DNA of 64,000 nucleotides from Planosporangium mesophilum. GTDB taxonomy: Bacteria > Actinomycetota > Actinomycetes > Mycobacteriales > Micromonosporaceae. The notes beneath the pieces are model-generated. The model had not been told where the DNA came from, did no database searches, and saw only the letters and a list, made by a program, of their open reading frames with translations. The position numbers and the translations under genes are program-made. The stretch is from contig NZ_BOON01000010.1 in NCBI RefSeq assembly GCF_016863255.1, positions 1-64,000 on the forward strand, written 5' to 3'. Shown in pieces: positions 25,097 to 34,275 of this stretch; position 1 is the first letter of the stretch, and every line of letters begins with the position of its first letter.

Positions 25097-26878
25097 CTAC
25101 CGGCGCGCCCCGGGCCGCCGTGCCGCGCGGCGCCCCGCCGTACCGGCGGGCACCAGCCGTTCCCGCTTGGCCTCGATGAACTCCCGCAGCCGGTCCAGCG
25201 GCCAGGTGTTGATGACGTCGTCCGGGGTCAACCAGCCCCGCTGCGCCGTACCCACGCCGTACCGGAGGTTGTCCAGGTGCGCCACCGCGTGCGCGTCGGT
25301 GCTGATGGCGAACTTCACGCCGTACTGCTTGGCGCGCAGGATCTCCTCGTCGGGCAGGTCGAGCCGGTCCGGGAAGCTGTTGACCTCCATCGCGGTACCG
25401 GTGCGGGCGGCGGCCTCGAACACCGCGTCGAAGTCGGCGTTGACCGGCGGGCGCTGGTTGAGCCTGCGGGTCGTCGGGTGGCCGATGATGTTCACGTACG
25501 GGTTGTGGCAGGCGCGTACCAGCCGGCGGGTCATCGCCTTGCGTGGCTGGCCGAAGCGCGAGTGGACGGAGGCCACCCGCAGGTCGAACCCGGCGAGGAA
25601 CTCCTCGTCCCAGTCGACCTCGCCGTCCGGGTCGATGTTGAGCTCGGTGCCGTGCAGTACCTCCAGTTCGACGGTGCCGGCCAGCATGCGCAGCCGCTCG
25701 CGCTGGTTGAGCATCTTCTCGTCGGTCATGCGCTGCATCGGCATGTTCTTCGCGTGGTCGGTGACGGCGTAGTAGTGGTAGCCGCGCGCCACCGCCGCGG
25801 TGAGCATGTCCACAAGAGACGCCGTGCCGTCGGTGAGGTCGGTGTGGGTGTGCAGGTCACCCCGGATGTCGGCGATGGTGACCAGCTGCGGCAGGTCGCC
25901 GCGGCGGGCCGCCTCGAGCTCGCCCCGGTCCTCGCGCAGCGTGGGCGGGATCCACGCCAGGTCCAGGCTCGCGTACACCTCCTCCTCGGTCTCGGACACG
26001 ACCAGCGAGTTGTCTTCGACGCGGAACAGCCCGTACTCCGACAGCTTCAGTCCCTTGCGGACCGCGATCTCGCGTACCCGGATGTTGTGCTCCTTGGAGC
26101 CGGTGAAGTACTGCAGCGCGGCGCCCCACGACTGCGGCGGCACGACGCGCAGGTCGACCTGGAGGCCGGCGGTGGTGCGTACCGAGGTCTTGGTCGGGCC
26201 GTGCGCGATGACCTCGGTGACGAGGGGAAGGCGGGTGAAGGCGAGCATCAACGGGACCGGCGCGCTGGAGGCGGCGAGCACGTCCACGTCGCCGACGGTC
26301 TCCCGCATCCGGCGCAGCGACCCGGCGTACGCGCAGGTGAGGCAGCCGGGTTCGGCGGAGAGGGCGTGGACGATCTCCTCGGCCACCGCCATCGCGTCGC
26401 TGACCAGCGCCCGCCCCTGGCTCCGCGCCAGCAGTTCGATGCCGTGCAGCAGGTTCGCGGCGGTCTTGGGACCGAAGCCGTGCTGCTCCTCCAGCATGCC
26501 GGAGTGGATCGCGTCCTCCAGCTGCTCGACCGAGGAGATCCCCAGGTCGGTGTAGAGGGTCATCGCCCGTCTCGGCCCGAGCGTCGGAATCGTGGTCAGC
26601 TCGCGTACCCCGGCCGGGATCTGCTCGCGCAGCTCCTCGAGCGACGCGACCCGGCCGGTGCTGAAGTGCTCGATGATCTTCTCGGCGATCGACCGCCCCA
26701 CGTTGGGGATCTCCCGGAGGCTCTCCAGGTCGAGATGGGACACGTCGGCGGGGTAGCCGGCGATGGTCCGGGCGGCGTTCTCGTACGCGCGGATGCGGTA
26801 GGGGTCGCCGTCCGTGATCGACAGCAGGTCGGCGAACTCCTGAAGCAGCGCCTCGACGGCCTCGTTCGGCCGGCTCAT
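25097..26878 (-). CDS. polX: family X DNA polymerase with PHP 3'-5' exonuclease domain
   Basis: 593 aa from ATG 26878; the frame continues upstream into the next gene's region, but PolX homology starts at MSRPNEAVEALLQEFADLL. Two helix-hairpin-helix regions (REIPNVGRSIAEKI and TIPTLGPRRAMTLY) precede the palm. The three catalytic aspartates are in GDVDVL and QVDLRV. The C-terminal PHP domain has DLHTHTDLTDGT, SVHSRFG, GHPTTR and STDAHAV. Bacterial PolX acts in base-excision and gap repair. It is convergent with the importer operon, with 27 bp between them. Confidence 0.95.
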   Translation of the reverse strand: MSRPNEAVEALLQEFADLLSITDGDPYRIRAYENAARTIAGYPADVSHLDLESLREIPNVGRSIAEKIIEHFSTGRVASLEELREQIPAGVRELTTIPTLGPRRAMTLYTDLGISSVEQLEDAIHSGMLEEQHGFGPKTAANLLHGIELLARSQGRALVSDAMAVAEEIVHALSAEPGCLTCAYAGSLRRMRETVGDVDVLAASSAPVPLMLAFTRLPLVTEVIAHGPTKTSVRTTAGLQVDLRVVPPQSWGAALQYFTGSKEHNIRVREIAVRKGLKLSEYGLFRVEDNSLVVSETEEEVYASLDLAWIPPTLREDRGELEAARRGDLPQLVTIADIRGDLHTHTDLTDGTASLVDMLTAAVARGYHYYAVTDHAKNMPMQRMTDEKMLNQRERLRMLAGTVELEVLHGTELNIDPDGEVDWDEEFLAGFDLRVASVHSRFGQPRKAMTRRLVRACHNPYVNIIGHPTTRRLNQRPPVNADFDAVFEAAARTGTAMEVNSFPDRLDLPDEEILRAKQYGVKFAISTDAHAVAHLDNLRYGVGTAQRGWLTPDDVINTWPLDRLREFIEAKRERLVPAGTAGRRAARRPGARR

Positions 26879-26922
26879 AGTCGCCAGTGTAGGTCGGCCG
26901 CGGCCCTGATCCGGTCGCCCGC

Positions 26923-27690
26923 TCAGGCGCCTCGGCGGATCCGGCCAGCGTAGCGCGCCTCGAGCTGGTTGTTGTGCTCGTCCCCGCCGGGGACGTTCAT
27001 GGACAGGTACACCGGCGGCGCCTCGCCGGCCTCGATCAGGCGCCCGACCACCTCGGTGACGATCATCTGCGCCAGCGCGGCCCCGGTGACCGAGGAGACC
27101 GCGCCGGTGGCGCCGCCGCCCGGCAGGGGCAGCGCGGCATCCCCGTACGGCGCGCCGTTGTCGACGACGACGTCGGCCAGGTCGCACAGCCGCTTCCCGG
27201 ACGGGTGGCGGGGCTCGACCCGGCCGGTGTGGTCCAGCGACGTGATCGCGATCAGGCCGTGGCCACGCTCCTTGACCAGGCGGGCCAGCTCGACGACCAC
27301 GCCGTTGACCCCCGAGCTGGAGGCGATGACGAACACGTCGCCGTCCCGGACCGGTGCGAGCGCGAGGACGCGCTCCGCCACCGAGGGGTCGCGCTCCAGC
27401 CGTACGTCGTCCAGGACGCTCGCCGGCTCGCCGCCGTACAGCACGATGTCGCGCAGCGAGAGCCGGTTGGTCGGCACCAGCCCGCCGGCCCGACCGGCGA
27501 TCTCCATGGCGAGTGCCTGCGAGTGCCCCGAGCCGAAGGCGTGCACCACCCCGTCCGCCCGGATCGCCTCGGTGATCAGGTCGGCCGCCCTGGACACCTG
27601 GGGCGCCTGCTCCCGCATCACGCGGGGGAGCAGGTCGGAGATGGCCTCGGCATACGTCTGGCTGTTGATGCTCATCTCTCCGAAGGTCAC
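26923..27690 (-). CDS. SIS-domain sugar isomerase-like protein
   Basis: 255 aa from a GTG at 27690; an ATG five codons later (MSINSQTY) is an alternative start with GGAGAG very close upstream. The sugar isomerase fold shows as VHAFGSGHSQALAMEIAGRAGG and VFVIASSSGVNGVVVELARLVKERGHGLIAITS. This matches the UPF0309/phosphosugar-binding type related to GmhA and MurQ. It should bind a phosphorylated sugar or amino sugar in the cytoplasm. It may be co-transcribed with polX, 44 bp downstream. Confidence 0.85.
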   Translation of the reverse strand: MTFGEMSINSQTYAEAISDLLPRVMREQAPQVSRAADLITEAIRADGVVHAFGSGHSQALAMEIAGRAGGLVPTNRLSLRDIVLYGGEPASVLDDVRLERDPSVAERVLALAPVRDGDVFVIASSSGVNGVVVELARLVKERGHGLIAITSLDHTGRVEPRHPSGKRLCDLADVVVDNGAPYGDAALPLPGGGATGAVSSVTGAALAQMIVTEVVGRLIEAGEAPPVYLSMNVPGGDEHNNQLEARYAGRIRRGA

Positions 27691-27838
27691 CCACCCATCC
27701 TGCCCGGCAGTGCCGGTGTCGAGCTACGTCAGATCCTGGGCTAGTCATGATCGCTATCAGTGAGGGTTAGGGCGGCTAAATCGGCCCAAACTCCTACCGA
27801 TCGTCAGGAAATATAGCTCTCCGTGGTCGATTCGAAAC

Positions 27839-27852
27839 TGGGAGCGCTACCA
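27839..27852 (+). promoter_or_regulatory. CebR-like operator upstream of GH9 cellulase
   Basis: TGGGAGCGCTACCA differs at one position from the Streptomyces CebR box TGGGAGCGCTCCCA. It lies 36 bp before the cellulase start. CebR is a LacI-family repressor released by cellobiose, so the box suggests cellulase induction by cello-oligosaccharides. No cebR gene is in the window. Confidence 0.6.
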
Positions 27853-27888
27853 TGGGCGACCCCCCGTCATCGACCCCCAGGAGAGCAC

Positions 27889-29829
27889 GTGATCATCAGT
27901 AGGCGCCGTTGGTCGGCGCGTATGCGCGCGGCGGTGACTGCGGCCACCGCGCTCACCGCAACCGGACTCCTCGCCATCGGACCCGGCGCGACCGCGTTCG
28001 CGGCCGAGCCCACCAACCCGTCCGGCCTCAGCGCGAACGCGCAGCCCGGCGCGGTGCCCGAGATGTACAAGTCGGGTACCGGTCCCAAGGTCCGTGTCAA
28101 CCAGGTCGGGTACCTGACCAACGGCCCGAAGAACGCGACCCTCACCACCGGCGCCGAGACGGGTCTGCCGTGGCAGCTCAAGGACGCCAAGGGCAAGGTC
28201 GTGGCCACTGGCACGACCACGCCGCGGGGCCTGGACGGCGCCTCGGCGCACAATGTCCACTCGATCGACTTCAGCAAGTACGCGACTCCCGGCAAGGGGT
28301 ACAAGCTGGTCGTCGACGGTGAGGCGAGCCACCCGTTCGCCATCGGCGACAACCTGTACGAGACCCTTCGCCAGGACGCGCTGAAGTTCTACTACACCCA
28401 GCGCAGCGGCATCGCCGTCGACGACAAGCTGCGGCCCGGCTACGGCCGGCCGGCCGGCCACGTGTCGCAGGACGAGACCGGCGACCTCGCCGTGGGCTGC
28501 CTCAACAACGGCTGTGACTACAAGCTCAACGTCAAGGGCGGTTGGTACGACGCCGGCGACCAGGGCAAGTACGTGGTCAACGGCGGCATCTCGGTCTTCC
28601 AGCTGATGAACCAGTTCGAGCGCTCGAAGACGGCCAAGACGGCCGACGCCAAGAAGATGGGCGACGGCACGCTGGCCATCCCGGAGAGCCGCAACAAGGT
28701 GCCGGACATCCTCGACGAGGCGCGCTGGGAGCAGGAGTTCCTGCTCAGCATGCAGGTGCCGGACGGCAAGACCAACGCCGGCATGGCCCACCACAAGATC
28801 CACGACGAGAGCTGGACCGGGCTACCGACGCTGCCGCACCAGGACACCAAGAAGCGGGTGCTGCACCCGCCGTCGACCGCCGCGACGCTCAACCTCGCCG
28901 CCACCGGTGCCCAGGCGGCCCGGGTGTTCGCCCCCTACGACAAGAAGTTCGCCGAGAAGAACCTCGTCGCGGCGAAGAAGGCGTGGGCCGCGGCCAAGGC
29001 CAACCCGAACATGATGGCGTCGGGGGACAGCGGCTCCGGCGGTGGTGGCTACGGCGACTGGAACCTCGCCGACGAGTTCTACTGGGCCGCCGCCGAGCTG
29101 TACCTGACCACCGGCGACAAGGAGTTCGCCGACTACATCCAGAATTCGTCGCTGCACAAGGACGACATCTGGAACGAGCGTGGCTTCTCCTGGGACCGCG
29201 TCGCCGCGCTCGGCCGGCTCGACCTGGCCACCGTGCCCAGCAACCTGCCCGACCGGGAGCGGATCCGCGAGTCGGTCGTGACGGGTGCCGACAAGTACCT
29301 GGCCGCGCTGCAGAAGAACCCGTGGGGCATGCCCTACTCCCCGTCGGACAACCGGTACGACTGGGGCTCCAACAGCCTGATCCTCAACAACATGGTGGTG
29401 ATGGCGACCGCGTTCGACATCACCGGCGAGACCAAGTACCGCGACGGCGTGCTGCAGGGCATGGACTACATCCTCGGCCGCAACGTCCTGAACCGGTCGT
29501 ACGTGACGGGGTACGGGTCGTCGTACTCGGTCAACCAGCACTCCCGTTGGTACGCACACCAGCTGGACAAGAAGCTGCCGCCGCCGCCTGCGGGCACCAT
29601 CGCCGGTGGTCCCAACGGTGGCAACGAGGACGACCTGGCGAAGAAGCAGCTCGCCGGCTGCGTCGGTCAGTTCTGCTACATGGACGACATCATGGCGTTC
29701 GCGAGCAACGAGCTGACCATCAACTGGAACGCGCCGCTGTCCTGGGTCACGGCGTTCGTCTCTGACCAGAAGGGCTCGTCGGCCCCGAAGCCGGCTCCGG
29801 CTCCGGCCGACCCGGCCGCGCAGAAGTAA
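27889..29829 (+). CDS. secreted glycoside hydrolase family 9 cellulase
   Basis: 646 aa from GTG 27889, preceded by CAGGAGAG. The signal peptide has a basic start ([12 protein letters not shown]) and ends near AFAAEP. An N-terminal Ig-like domain ([19 protein letters not shown]…[17 protein letters not shown]) precedes the GH9 catalytic domain. Catalytic and cleft motifs are [12 protein letters not shown] (catalytic Asp pair), the His-containing [13 protein letters not shown], and [13 protein letters not shown] with the proton-donor Glu. It should cleave beta-1,4-glucan outside the cell. There is no carbohydrate-binding module; a Pro/Ala tail ends it. A CebR-like box lies upstream. Confidence 0.93.
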   Translation: MIISRRRWSARMRAAVTAATALTATGLLAIGPGATAFAAEPTNPSGLSANAQPGAVPEMYKSGTGPKVRVNQVGYLTNGPKNATLTTGAETGLPWQLKDAKGKVVATGTTTPRGLDGASAHNVHSIDFSKYATPGKGYKLVVDGEASHPFAIGDNLYETLRQDALKFYYTQRSGIAVDDKLRPGYGRPAGHVSQDETGDLAVGCLNNGCDYKLNVKGGWYDAGDQGKYVVNGGISVFQLMNQFERSKTAKTADAKKMGDGTLAIPESRNKVPDILDEARWEQEFLLSMQVPDGKTNAGMAHHKIHDESWTGLPTLPHQDTKKRVLHPPSTAATLNLAATGAQAARVFAPYDKKFAEKNLVAAKKAWAAAKANPNMMASGDSGSGGGGYGDWNLADEFYWAAAELYLTTGDKEFADYIQNSSLHKDDIWNERGFSWDRVAALGRLDLATVPSNLPDRERIRESVVTGADKYLAALQKNPWGMPYSPSDNRYDWGSNSLILNNMVVMATAFDITGETKYRDGVLQGMDYILGRNVLNRSYVTGYGSSYSVNQHSRWYAHQLDKKLPPPPAGTIAGGPNGGNEDDLAKKQLAGCVGQFCYMDDIMAFASNELTINWNAPLSWVTAFVSDQKGSSAPKPAPAPADPAAQK

Positions 29830-29840
29830 CCCTCGAAAAC

Positions 29841-29880
29841 GAAACCGCCGGCCAGCCCGTGGGGGCTGGCCGGCGGTTTC
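29841..29880. terminator. strong bidirectional terminator
   Basis: Perfect 18-bp stem, GAAACCGCCGGCCAGCCC at 29841-29858 and its complement at 29863-29880, with a GTGG loop. It sits between the cellulase and the convergent TetR gene and should end transcription from both sides. Confidence 0.85.
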
Positions 29881-29891
29881 GTCTGTGCCCC

Positions 29892-30533
29892 TCACCGGCG
29901 CGGCAGCAGCGCCTCGAGGCCGGTCAGGACGATGTCCAGGCCGGCCTCGAACTCGTTCCCCGGGTCCTGGTTGGACAGCTCCGGGCCGACCTCGGCGACG
30001 GACGGCAGCAGCCGGTCGGTCGTCACGTGGTCCAGCGTGGCTGGCGTGGCGCCGGCCGCCGGATGTGCCGCGAAGTAGTCGCCCAGCTCGATCTGCGCCG
30101 TCCCGAGCGAGTACGCGACGAGCGTCCGGTACGCCTGCGCCGTGGTCTTCGGGTCGAACCCGGCGGCCCGGAACGACCGGAAGCCGGCCTCGACGAAGGC
30201 CAGTGAGTCGGGCGTACGGGGTGGGAACCGGGCGATCAGCGGCGCGGCGTGCGGGTGGCGCAGCCCGACCGCGCGGGCCGAGCGCATGATCCGACGGGCC
30301 GTCTCCTGCCAGCTCGTACCCGCCGGGGGCGCCTCGATCTCGGCCAGGATGAGCTGCGTGACCGCCTCCAGCACCGCCTCCTTGTCCGGGAAGTGGTTGT
30401 AGAGCGCCATCGGTGACGTGCCGAGCTCGGCGGCCAGGCGGCGCATCGTGAGTGCCTCGATCCCCGCGGCGTCGAGGACGGCGAGGGCGGCCGCGGCGAT
30501 GGCCCGCTCGGTAAGGCGTGCCTGTCTGGGCAC
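29892..30533 (-). CDS. TetR family regulator
   Basis: 213 aa. The N-terminal DNA-binding domain is LTERAIAAAALAVLDAAGIEALTMRRLAAELGTSPMALYNHFPDKEAVLEAV. The C-terminal ligand domain has the TetR_C-like pattern (SSWQETARRIMRSARAVGLRHPHAAPLI). It is divergent from the ABC exporter gene pair, and inverted repeats occupy the 108-bp gap. It is therefore probably an autoregulated repressor of the exporter. The inducing ligand is unknown. Confidence 0.9.
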   Translation of the reverse strand: MPRQARLTERAIAAAALAVLDAAGIEALTMRRLAAELGTSPMALYNHFPDKEAVLEAVTQLILAEIEAPPAGTSWQETARRIMRSARAVGLRHPHAAPLIARFPPRTPDSLAFVEAGFRSFRAAGFDPKTTAQAYRTLVAYSLGTAQIELGDYFAAHPAAGATPATLDHVTTDRLLPSVAEVGPELSNQDPGNEFEAGLDIVLTGLEALLPRR

Positions 30534-30577
30534 CTCTTACTCCTTCGTTCGTATGACGTCTACCCGACTGCCCCACT

Positions 30578-30622
30578 CGTTATCGGTAACAGCGTACGTC
30601 AATCAGATAACGCTGTAGATAA
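30578..30622. promoter_or_regulatory. inverted repeats between TetR gene and ABC exporter (candidate operator)
   Basis: CGTTATC (30578-30584) is mirrored by GATAACG (30606-30612). Inside and beside it, ACAGCGT (30589-30595) is mirrored by ACGCTGT (30610-30616). The overlapping half-sites lie in the divergent promoter region, where a TetR dimer would act. The exact operator is not certain. Confidence 0.45.
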
Positions 30623-30641
30623 ATTGAAGGGTAGCGCTGAA

Positions 30642-31394
30642 ATGTCCATGGTCAAGTCCCCGTCGGGTGTGCGCACCGCGGCGCGGGTGGTCAACGCCAC
30701 GAAGCTGTACGGTCGGGCGGACTCCGCGGTACGCGCGCTCGACAACGTGAGCGTGGAGTTCCAGGGTGCCGCCTTCACCGCCATCATGGGGCCGTCCGGC
30801 TCCGGCAAGTCCACCCTGCTGCACTGCCTCGCGGGCCTCGACACGCTGACCGAGGGTCAGGTCCTCATCGGCGACACCGACGTCTCCCGGCTCAACGACG
30901 CCGACCTCACGCTGCTGCGCCGCAACCGGCTCGGCTTCATCTTCCAGAGCTACAACCTGGTACCGACGCTGACCGCCGAGGAGAACATCGTGCTGCCGCT
31001 GCGCCTCGGCGGCCGCAAGGCCGACCCGCAGTGGCTGGCCCAGGTCGTGACCGCCGTCGGGCTCGCCGACCGGCTCCACCACACGCCCGCCGAGCTCTCC
31101 GGCGGCCAGCAGCAGCGGGTGGCCGCCGCCCGCGCGCTGATCAGCCGGCCCGAGATCGTCTTCGCCGACGAGCCCACCGGTGCGCTCGACTCCCGCTCCA
31201 GCGCCGATCTGCTGCGGTTCCTGCGCCACGCGGTGGACGAGTACGGGCAGACGATCGTCATGGTCACCCACGACGCGGTCGCCGCCGGCTACGCCGACCG
31301 GGTGCTGTTCCTCCGGGACGGCCGGGTGGTCGACGAGATGACCGAGCCGACCGCCGACCGGATCCTCGACGCGATGAAGGGTCTCGGTGAGTGA
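30642..31394 (+). CDS. ABC exporter ATPase (MacB/LolD-like)
   Basis: 250 aa from ATG 30642 (a TTG at 30624 is the longest option). Walker A is GPSGSGKST, followed by LGFIFQSYNLVPTLTAEEN, the signature ELSGGQQQR, Walker B IVFADEPTGALDS and the switch VTHD. This matches the MacB/LolD/SalX subfamily, which powers FtsX-type permeases. Its stop shares a base with the permease start (TGATG), showing a tight pair. It is probably repressed by the divergent TetR protein. Confidence 0.93.
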   Translation: MSMVKSPSGVRTAARVVNATKLYGRADSAVRALDNVSVEFQGAAFTAIMGPSGSGKSTLLHCLAGLDTLTEGQVLIGDTDVSRLNDADLTLLRRNRLGFIFQSYNLVPTLTAEENIVLPLRLGGRKADPQWLAQVVTAVGLADRLHHTPAELSGGQQQRVAAARALISRPEIVFADEPTGALDSRSSADLLRFLRHAVDEYGQTIVMVTHDAVAAGYADRVLFLRDGRVVDEMTEPTADRILDAMKGLGE

Positions 31395-33931
31395 TGTTCG
31401 GGCTCACCCTCAAGGGGCTGCTCGCCCGTAAGGTGCGGCTGCTGCTCACCGCGGTCTCGGTCATGCTCGGCGTGGCCTTCGTGACCGGCTCCCTCGTGCT
31501 CACCGACACCGTGAACGCGGCGTTCGACCAGCTCTACGCCGGGCTGACCAAGGGTACCGACGTCAGCGTGCGATCCAAGGCGGCGTTCACCGACACCGCC
31601 ACGATGGGCTCGCCCAAGCCGTTCGACGCCAAGGTCGTCGACCAGATTCGCAAGGTCGACGGCGTGGCCGCCGCCGAGGGCTCGCTGACCGGGTTCGCGC
31701 TGATGCTCGACAAGTCCGGCAAGCCGATCCAGCCCGGCGGCGCGCCGACCCTCGCCGCCGGCTTTCAGACCGACCGGGAGCTGGCCGGCGGGTTCAGCAT
31801 GCGCAAGGGTCGGGGCCCGGAGGCTCCGACCGAGGTGGTCATCGACGCGGGCACCGCCCGCAAGCAGGGATTCACCCCCGGTGATCCGATCAAGATCATG
31901 TTCGAGACGGGCGGTCAGCGGCAGTTCACGGTCGTCGGCATCGCCGGCTTCGGTGAGGCCGACAACCTGGCCGGTGCGACCCTGGCCACGTTCCAGATGT
32001 CGACCGCCCAGGAACTGCTCGGCCGGAGCGGCCAGTTCGACACGATCGACGTGCGGGGCAAGACCGGGATCAAGCCCGACGAACTGCGCTCGCGGATCGC
32101 GCGCGTGCTGCCGACCGGGCTGGAGGCGGTGACCAGCGAGACCGTGTCCAGCGAGGCCAGCAAGTCCGTCAGCGACGCGCTCAGCATCTTCACCAAGATC
32201 TTCCTGGGCTTCGCGGCGGTCTCGCTGCTGGTCGGCTCGTTCATCATCTGGAACACGTTCTCGATCCTGGTCACCCAGCGCTCGCGTGAGCACGCGTTGC
32301 TGCGCGCGATCGGCGCCGGTCGCCGGCAGATCCTCGGCAGCGTCCTGGCCGAGGCGGTCGTCGTCGGCCTGGTCGCCTCCGGCCTCGGCCTCGGCGTCGG
32401 GCTGGCGGTGGCGGGCGGCCTGCGCGGGCTGATGTCCGTGATCGGCATGGAGCTGCCGAGCGCGTCCCTGCAGCTTCATCTCCGTACGGTGGTCGCCGCC
32501 TTCGCGGTCGGCGTCGGCATCACGGTGGTGGCGGCGCTCGCGCCGGCGTGGAAGGCCACGCGTACGCCGCCGATCGCGGCGCTGCGCGACGCGGCGACCC
32601 CCGCGAAGGGGGTGTCGCGCTGGCGCCTGGCCGTCGGTGGCCTCCTGTTCGTCGGCGGGGTCGCGGGGCTGATCCGGGCGATGAGCGCGGACTCCCAGGT
32701 GGCCGCGGCAGGTGCCGGGGCGCTGGCCACCTTCTTCGGGCTCACGATGCTGGCCCCGGTCGCGGTCCGGCCACTGGTCCGGGTACTCGGCGCGCCGATC
32801 GCCGGCAGCGTCACCGGCGGCATGGGCCGGCTCAACGCGGCGCGCTCCCCGCGTCGTACCGCCTCCACCGCGACGGCGCTCGTCATCGGGCTCGCGCTCG
32901 TCGTGGGCATCACCGTGGTGGCGTCGTCGGTCAAGGCGTCGGTCGGGGACGTGGTCGACCGGGCGAACAAGGCGGACCTGATCCTCAAGTCCGCCAGTCA
33001 GTTCGCGCCGGGCTTCCCGTCCGGGGTCGCCGACAAGCTGCGCAGGGTGCCCGAGGTGGGCACGGTGTCGGAGATGCGCTTCGGGGTGGCGCAGATCGAC
33101 GGCGCGACGACGTACGTCGCCGGGGTGGACCCCGCCACGGTTGACAGGATGGCCAACCTCGGCGTCGAGTCGGGCTCGCTCGCCGCGCTCGGTACCGACG
33201 GCGTGCTGGTCAACACCGACGTCGCGACGCTCAAGGGCCTGCGGGTGGGCTCGCCGTTCCCGGTGAAGTTCGCGCAGAGCGGCGACCGGAAGCTGCGGGT
33301 GGCCGGCACGTTCACCGACAAGACCCTGGTCGGCTCCAGCTACCTGGTCAGCCTCGACACCTACAACGCCAACTTCTCAGAGCGGCTCGACATCGCGGTA
33401 CTGGTGGGCGCCCGCAAGGGCGTCACCACGGAGCAGGTCAAGCAGGCGGCGAAGGCGGCCCTGACCGAGTACCCGAACGTCGCGATCTCCGACAGCGCCG
33501 AACTGAAGAAGACCCAGAACGACAGCGTCGACCAGCTGCTCGGCATGGTGTACGTGATGCTCCTGCTGGCCGTGGTGATCGCCCTGCTCGGCGTGGTCAA
33601 CACGCTCGCGCTGTCGGTGCTGGAGCGCACCCGGGAGCTCGGCCTGCTGCGGGCCGTCGGCATGACCCGCACGCAGGTCCGCTCGGCGGTCCGCTGGGAG
33701 GCGGTACTGATCGCGGCCGTCGGCGCGCTCCTGGGGCTGGGGCTGGGCCTGGCCTTCGGTGCGGCGTTCTCGCGGTCGCTGGCGTCCATCGGCATCGTCA
33801 CCGTCGCCGTGCCCATCGTGCAGCCGCTGGTGTGCGCGGTGATCGCGGCGCTGGCCGGCGTCGTCGCCGCGATCTTCCCGGCGCGCCGGGCCGCGAAGGT
33901 CGACATCCTGCGGGCGGTCGTCACGGAGTGA
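31394..33931 (+). CDS. FtsX-type ABC exporter permease
   Basis: 845 aa. Helix 1 is at the N-terminus (LLLTAVSVMLGVAFVTGSLVLTDTV), followed by a MacB-type extracytoplasmic domain. Three further helices follow (FLGFAAVSLLVGSFIIWNTFSILV and on), with the FtsX sequence SREHALLRAIGAGRRQILGSVL. A second extracytoplasmic domain (KADLILKSASQFAPGF…) is followed by a second FtsX repeat (VLERTRELGLLRAVGMTRTQVRSAVRWEAVLIA). This double-FtsX layout is standard for actinobacterial exporters that move peptides, lipids or drugs. The substrate is unknown. Confidence 0.92.
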   Translation: MFGLTLKGLLARKVRLLLTAVSVMLGVAFVTGSLVLTDTVNAAFDQLYAGLTKGTDVSVRSKAAFTDTATMGSPKPFDAKVVDQIRKVDGVAAAEGSLTGFALMLDKSGKPIQPGGAPTLAAGFQTDRELAGGFSMRKGRGPEAPTEVVIDAGTARKQGFTPGDPIKIMFETGGQRQFTVVGIAGFGEADNLAGATLATFQMSTAQELLGRSGQFDTIDVRGKTGIKPDELRSRIARVLPTGLEAVTSETVSSEASKSVSDALSIFTKIFLGFAAVSLLVGSFIIWNTFSILVTQRSREHALLRAIGAGRRQILGSVLAEAVVVGLVASGLGLGVGLAVAGGLRGLMSVIGMELPSASLQLHLRTVVAAFAVGVGITVVAALAPAWKATRTPPIAALRDAATPAKGVSRWRLAVGGLLFVGGVAGLIRAMSADSQVAAAGAGALATFFGLTMLAPVAVRPLVRVLGAPIAGSVTGGMGRLNAARSPRRTASTATALVIGLALVVGITVVASSVKASVGDVVDRANKADLILKSASQFAPGFPSGVADKLRRVPEVGTVSEMRFGVAQIDGATTYVAGVDPATVDRMANLGVESGSLAALGTDGVLVNTDVATLKGLRVGSPFPVKFAQSGDRKLRVAGTFTDKTLVGSSYLVSLDTYNANFSERLDIAVLVGARKGVTTEQVKQAAKAALTEYPNVAISDSAELKKTQNDSVDQLLGMVYVMLLLAVVIALLGVVNTLALSVLERTRELGLLRAVGMTRTQVRSAVRWEAVLIAAVGALLGLGLGLAFGAAFSRSLASIGIVTVAVPIVQPLVCAVIAALAGVVAAIFPARRAAKVDILRAVVTE

Positions 33932-33937
33932 CCCGCG

Positions 33938-33983
33938 CTCCGTACCCCGTGGGCGGGTCAACGCCCGCTCACGGGGTACGGAG
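33938..33983 (+). terminator. long hairpin after ABC exporter, overlapping next gene's ribosome site
   Basis: Arms of 20 bp (33938-33957 and 33964-33983) pair with one mismatch around a 6-nt loop (TCAACG), starting 6 bp after the permease stop. The last bases of the right arm (GGAG) are also the only ribosome-binding-like sequence before the ATG at 33990. Confidence 0.7.
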
Positions 33984-33989
33984 CCATCC

Positions 33990-34253
33990 ATGCCTATCGG
34001 AGCGCAACCCAGGGGAGCCCGTGGAACGGTCGGGCACCCCTACAGTGCGTTGAACCTGCGTCTGGCGTTCGCCGGCTTCGGCCTGGTCACCTGTGCCCTG
34101 CTCGCGGTCGGCCTGGCGGTGGTCGGCGCCCGTGCCCTGGCCGTGGTCGCCGCCGTACTGGCGGTCGTCGCGCTCGTCGACGTCGTCGTCATCCAGCTGC
34201 GGCGACGGCACGCGGGCCGGGCCGGCCCCGGCAGGCGCTCGCTCTTCAGCTGA
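33990..34253 (+). CDS. small two-helix membrane protein, DUF6343-like
   Basis: 87 aa from ATG 33990. The sequence GAQPRGARGTVGHPYSALNLR leads into two membrane helices (LAFAGFGLVTCALLAVGLAVVG and ALAVVAAVLAVVALVDVVVIQLRRR) and a basic tail. The pattern resembles the short actinobacterial DUF6343 family; I am not certain of this. No function is known. The ribosome site (GGAG, 6 nt before ATG) is part of the hairpin that follows the exporter operon, so expression may depend on that hairpin or on a second promoter. Confidence 0.6.
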   Translation: MPIGAQPRGARGTVGHPYSALNLRLAFAGFGLVTCALLAVGLAVVGARALAVVAAVLAVVALVDVVVIQLRRRHAGRAGPGRRSLFS

Positions 34254-34275
34254 GGTTCGCCGGCACCGCGCGGGC

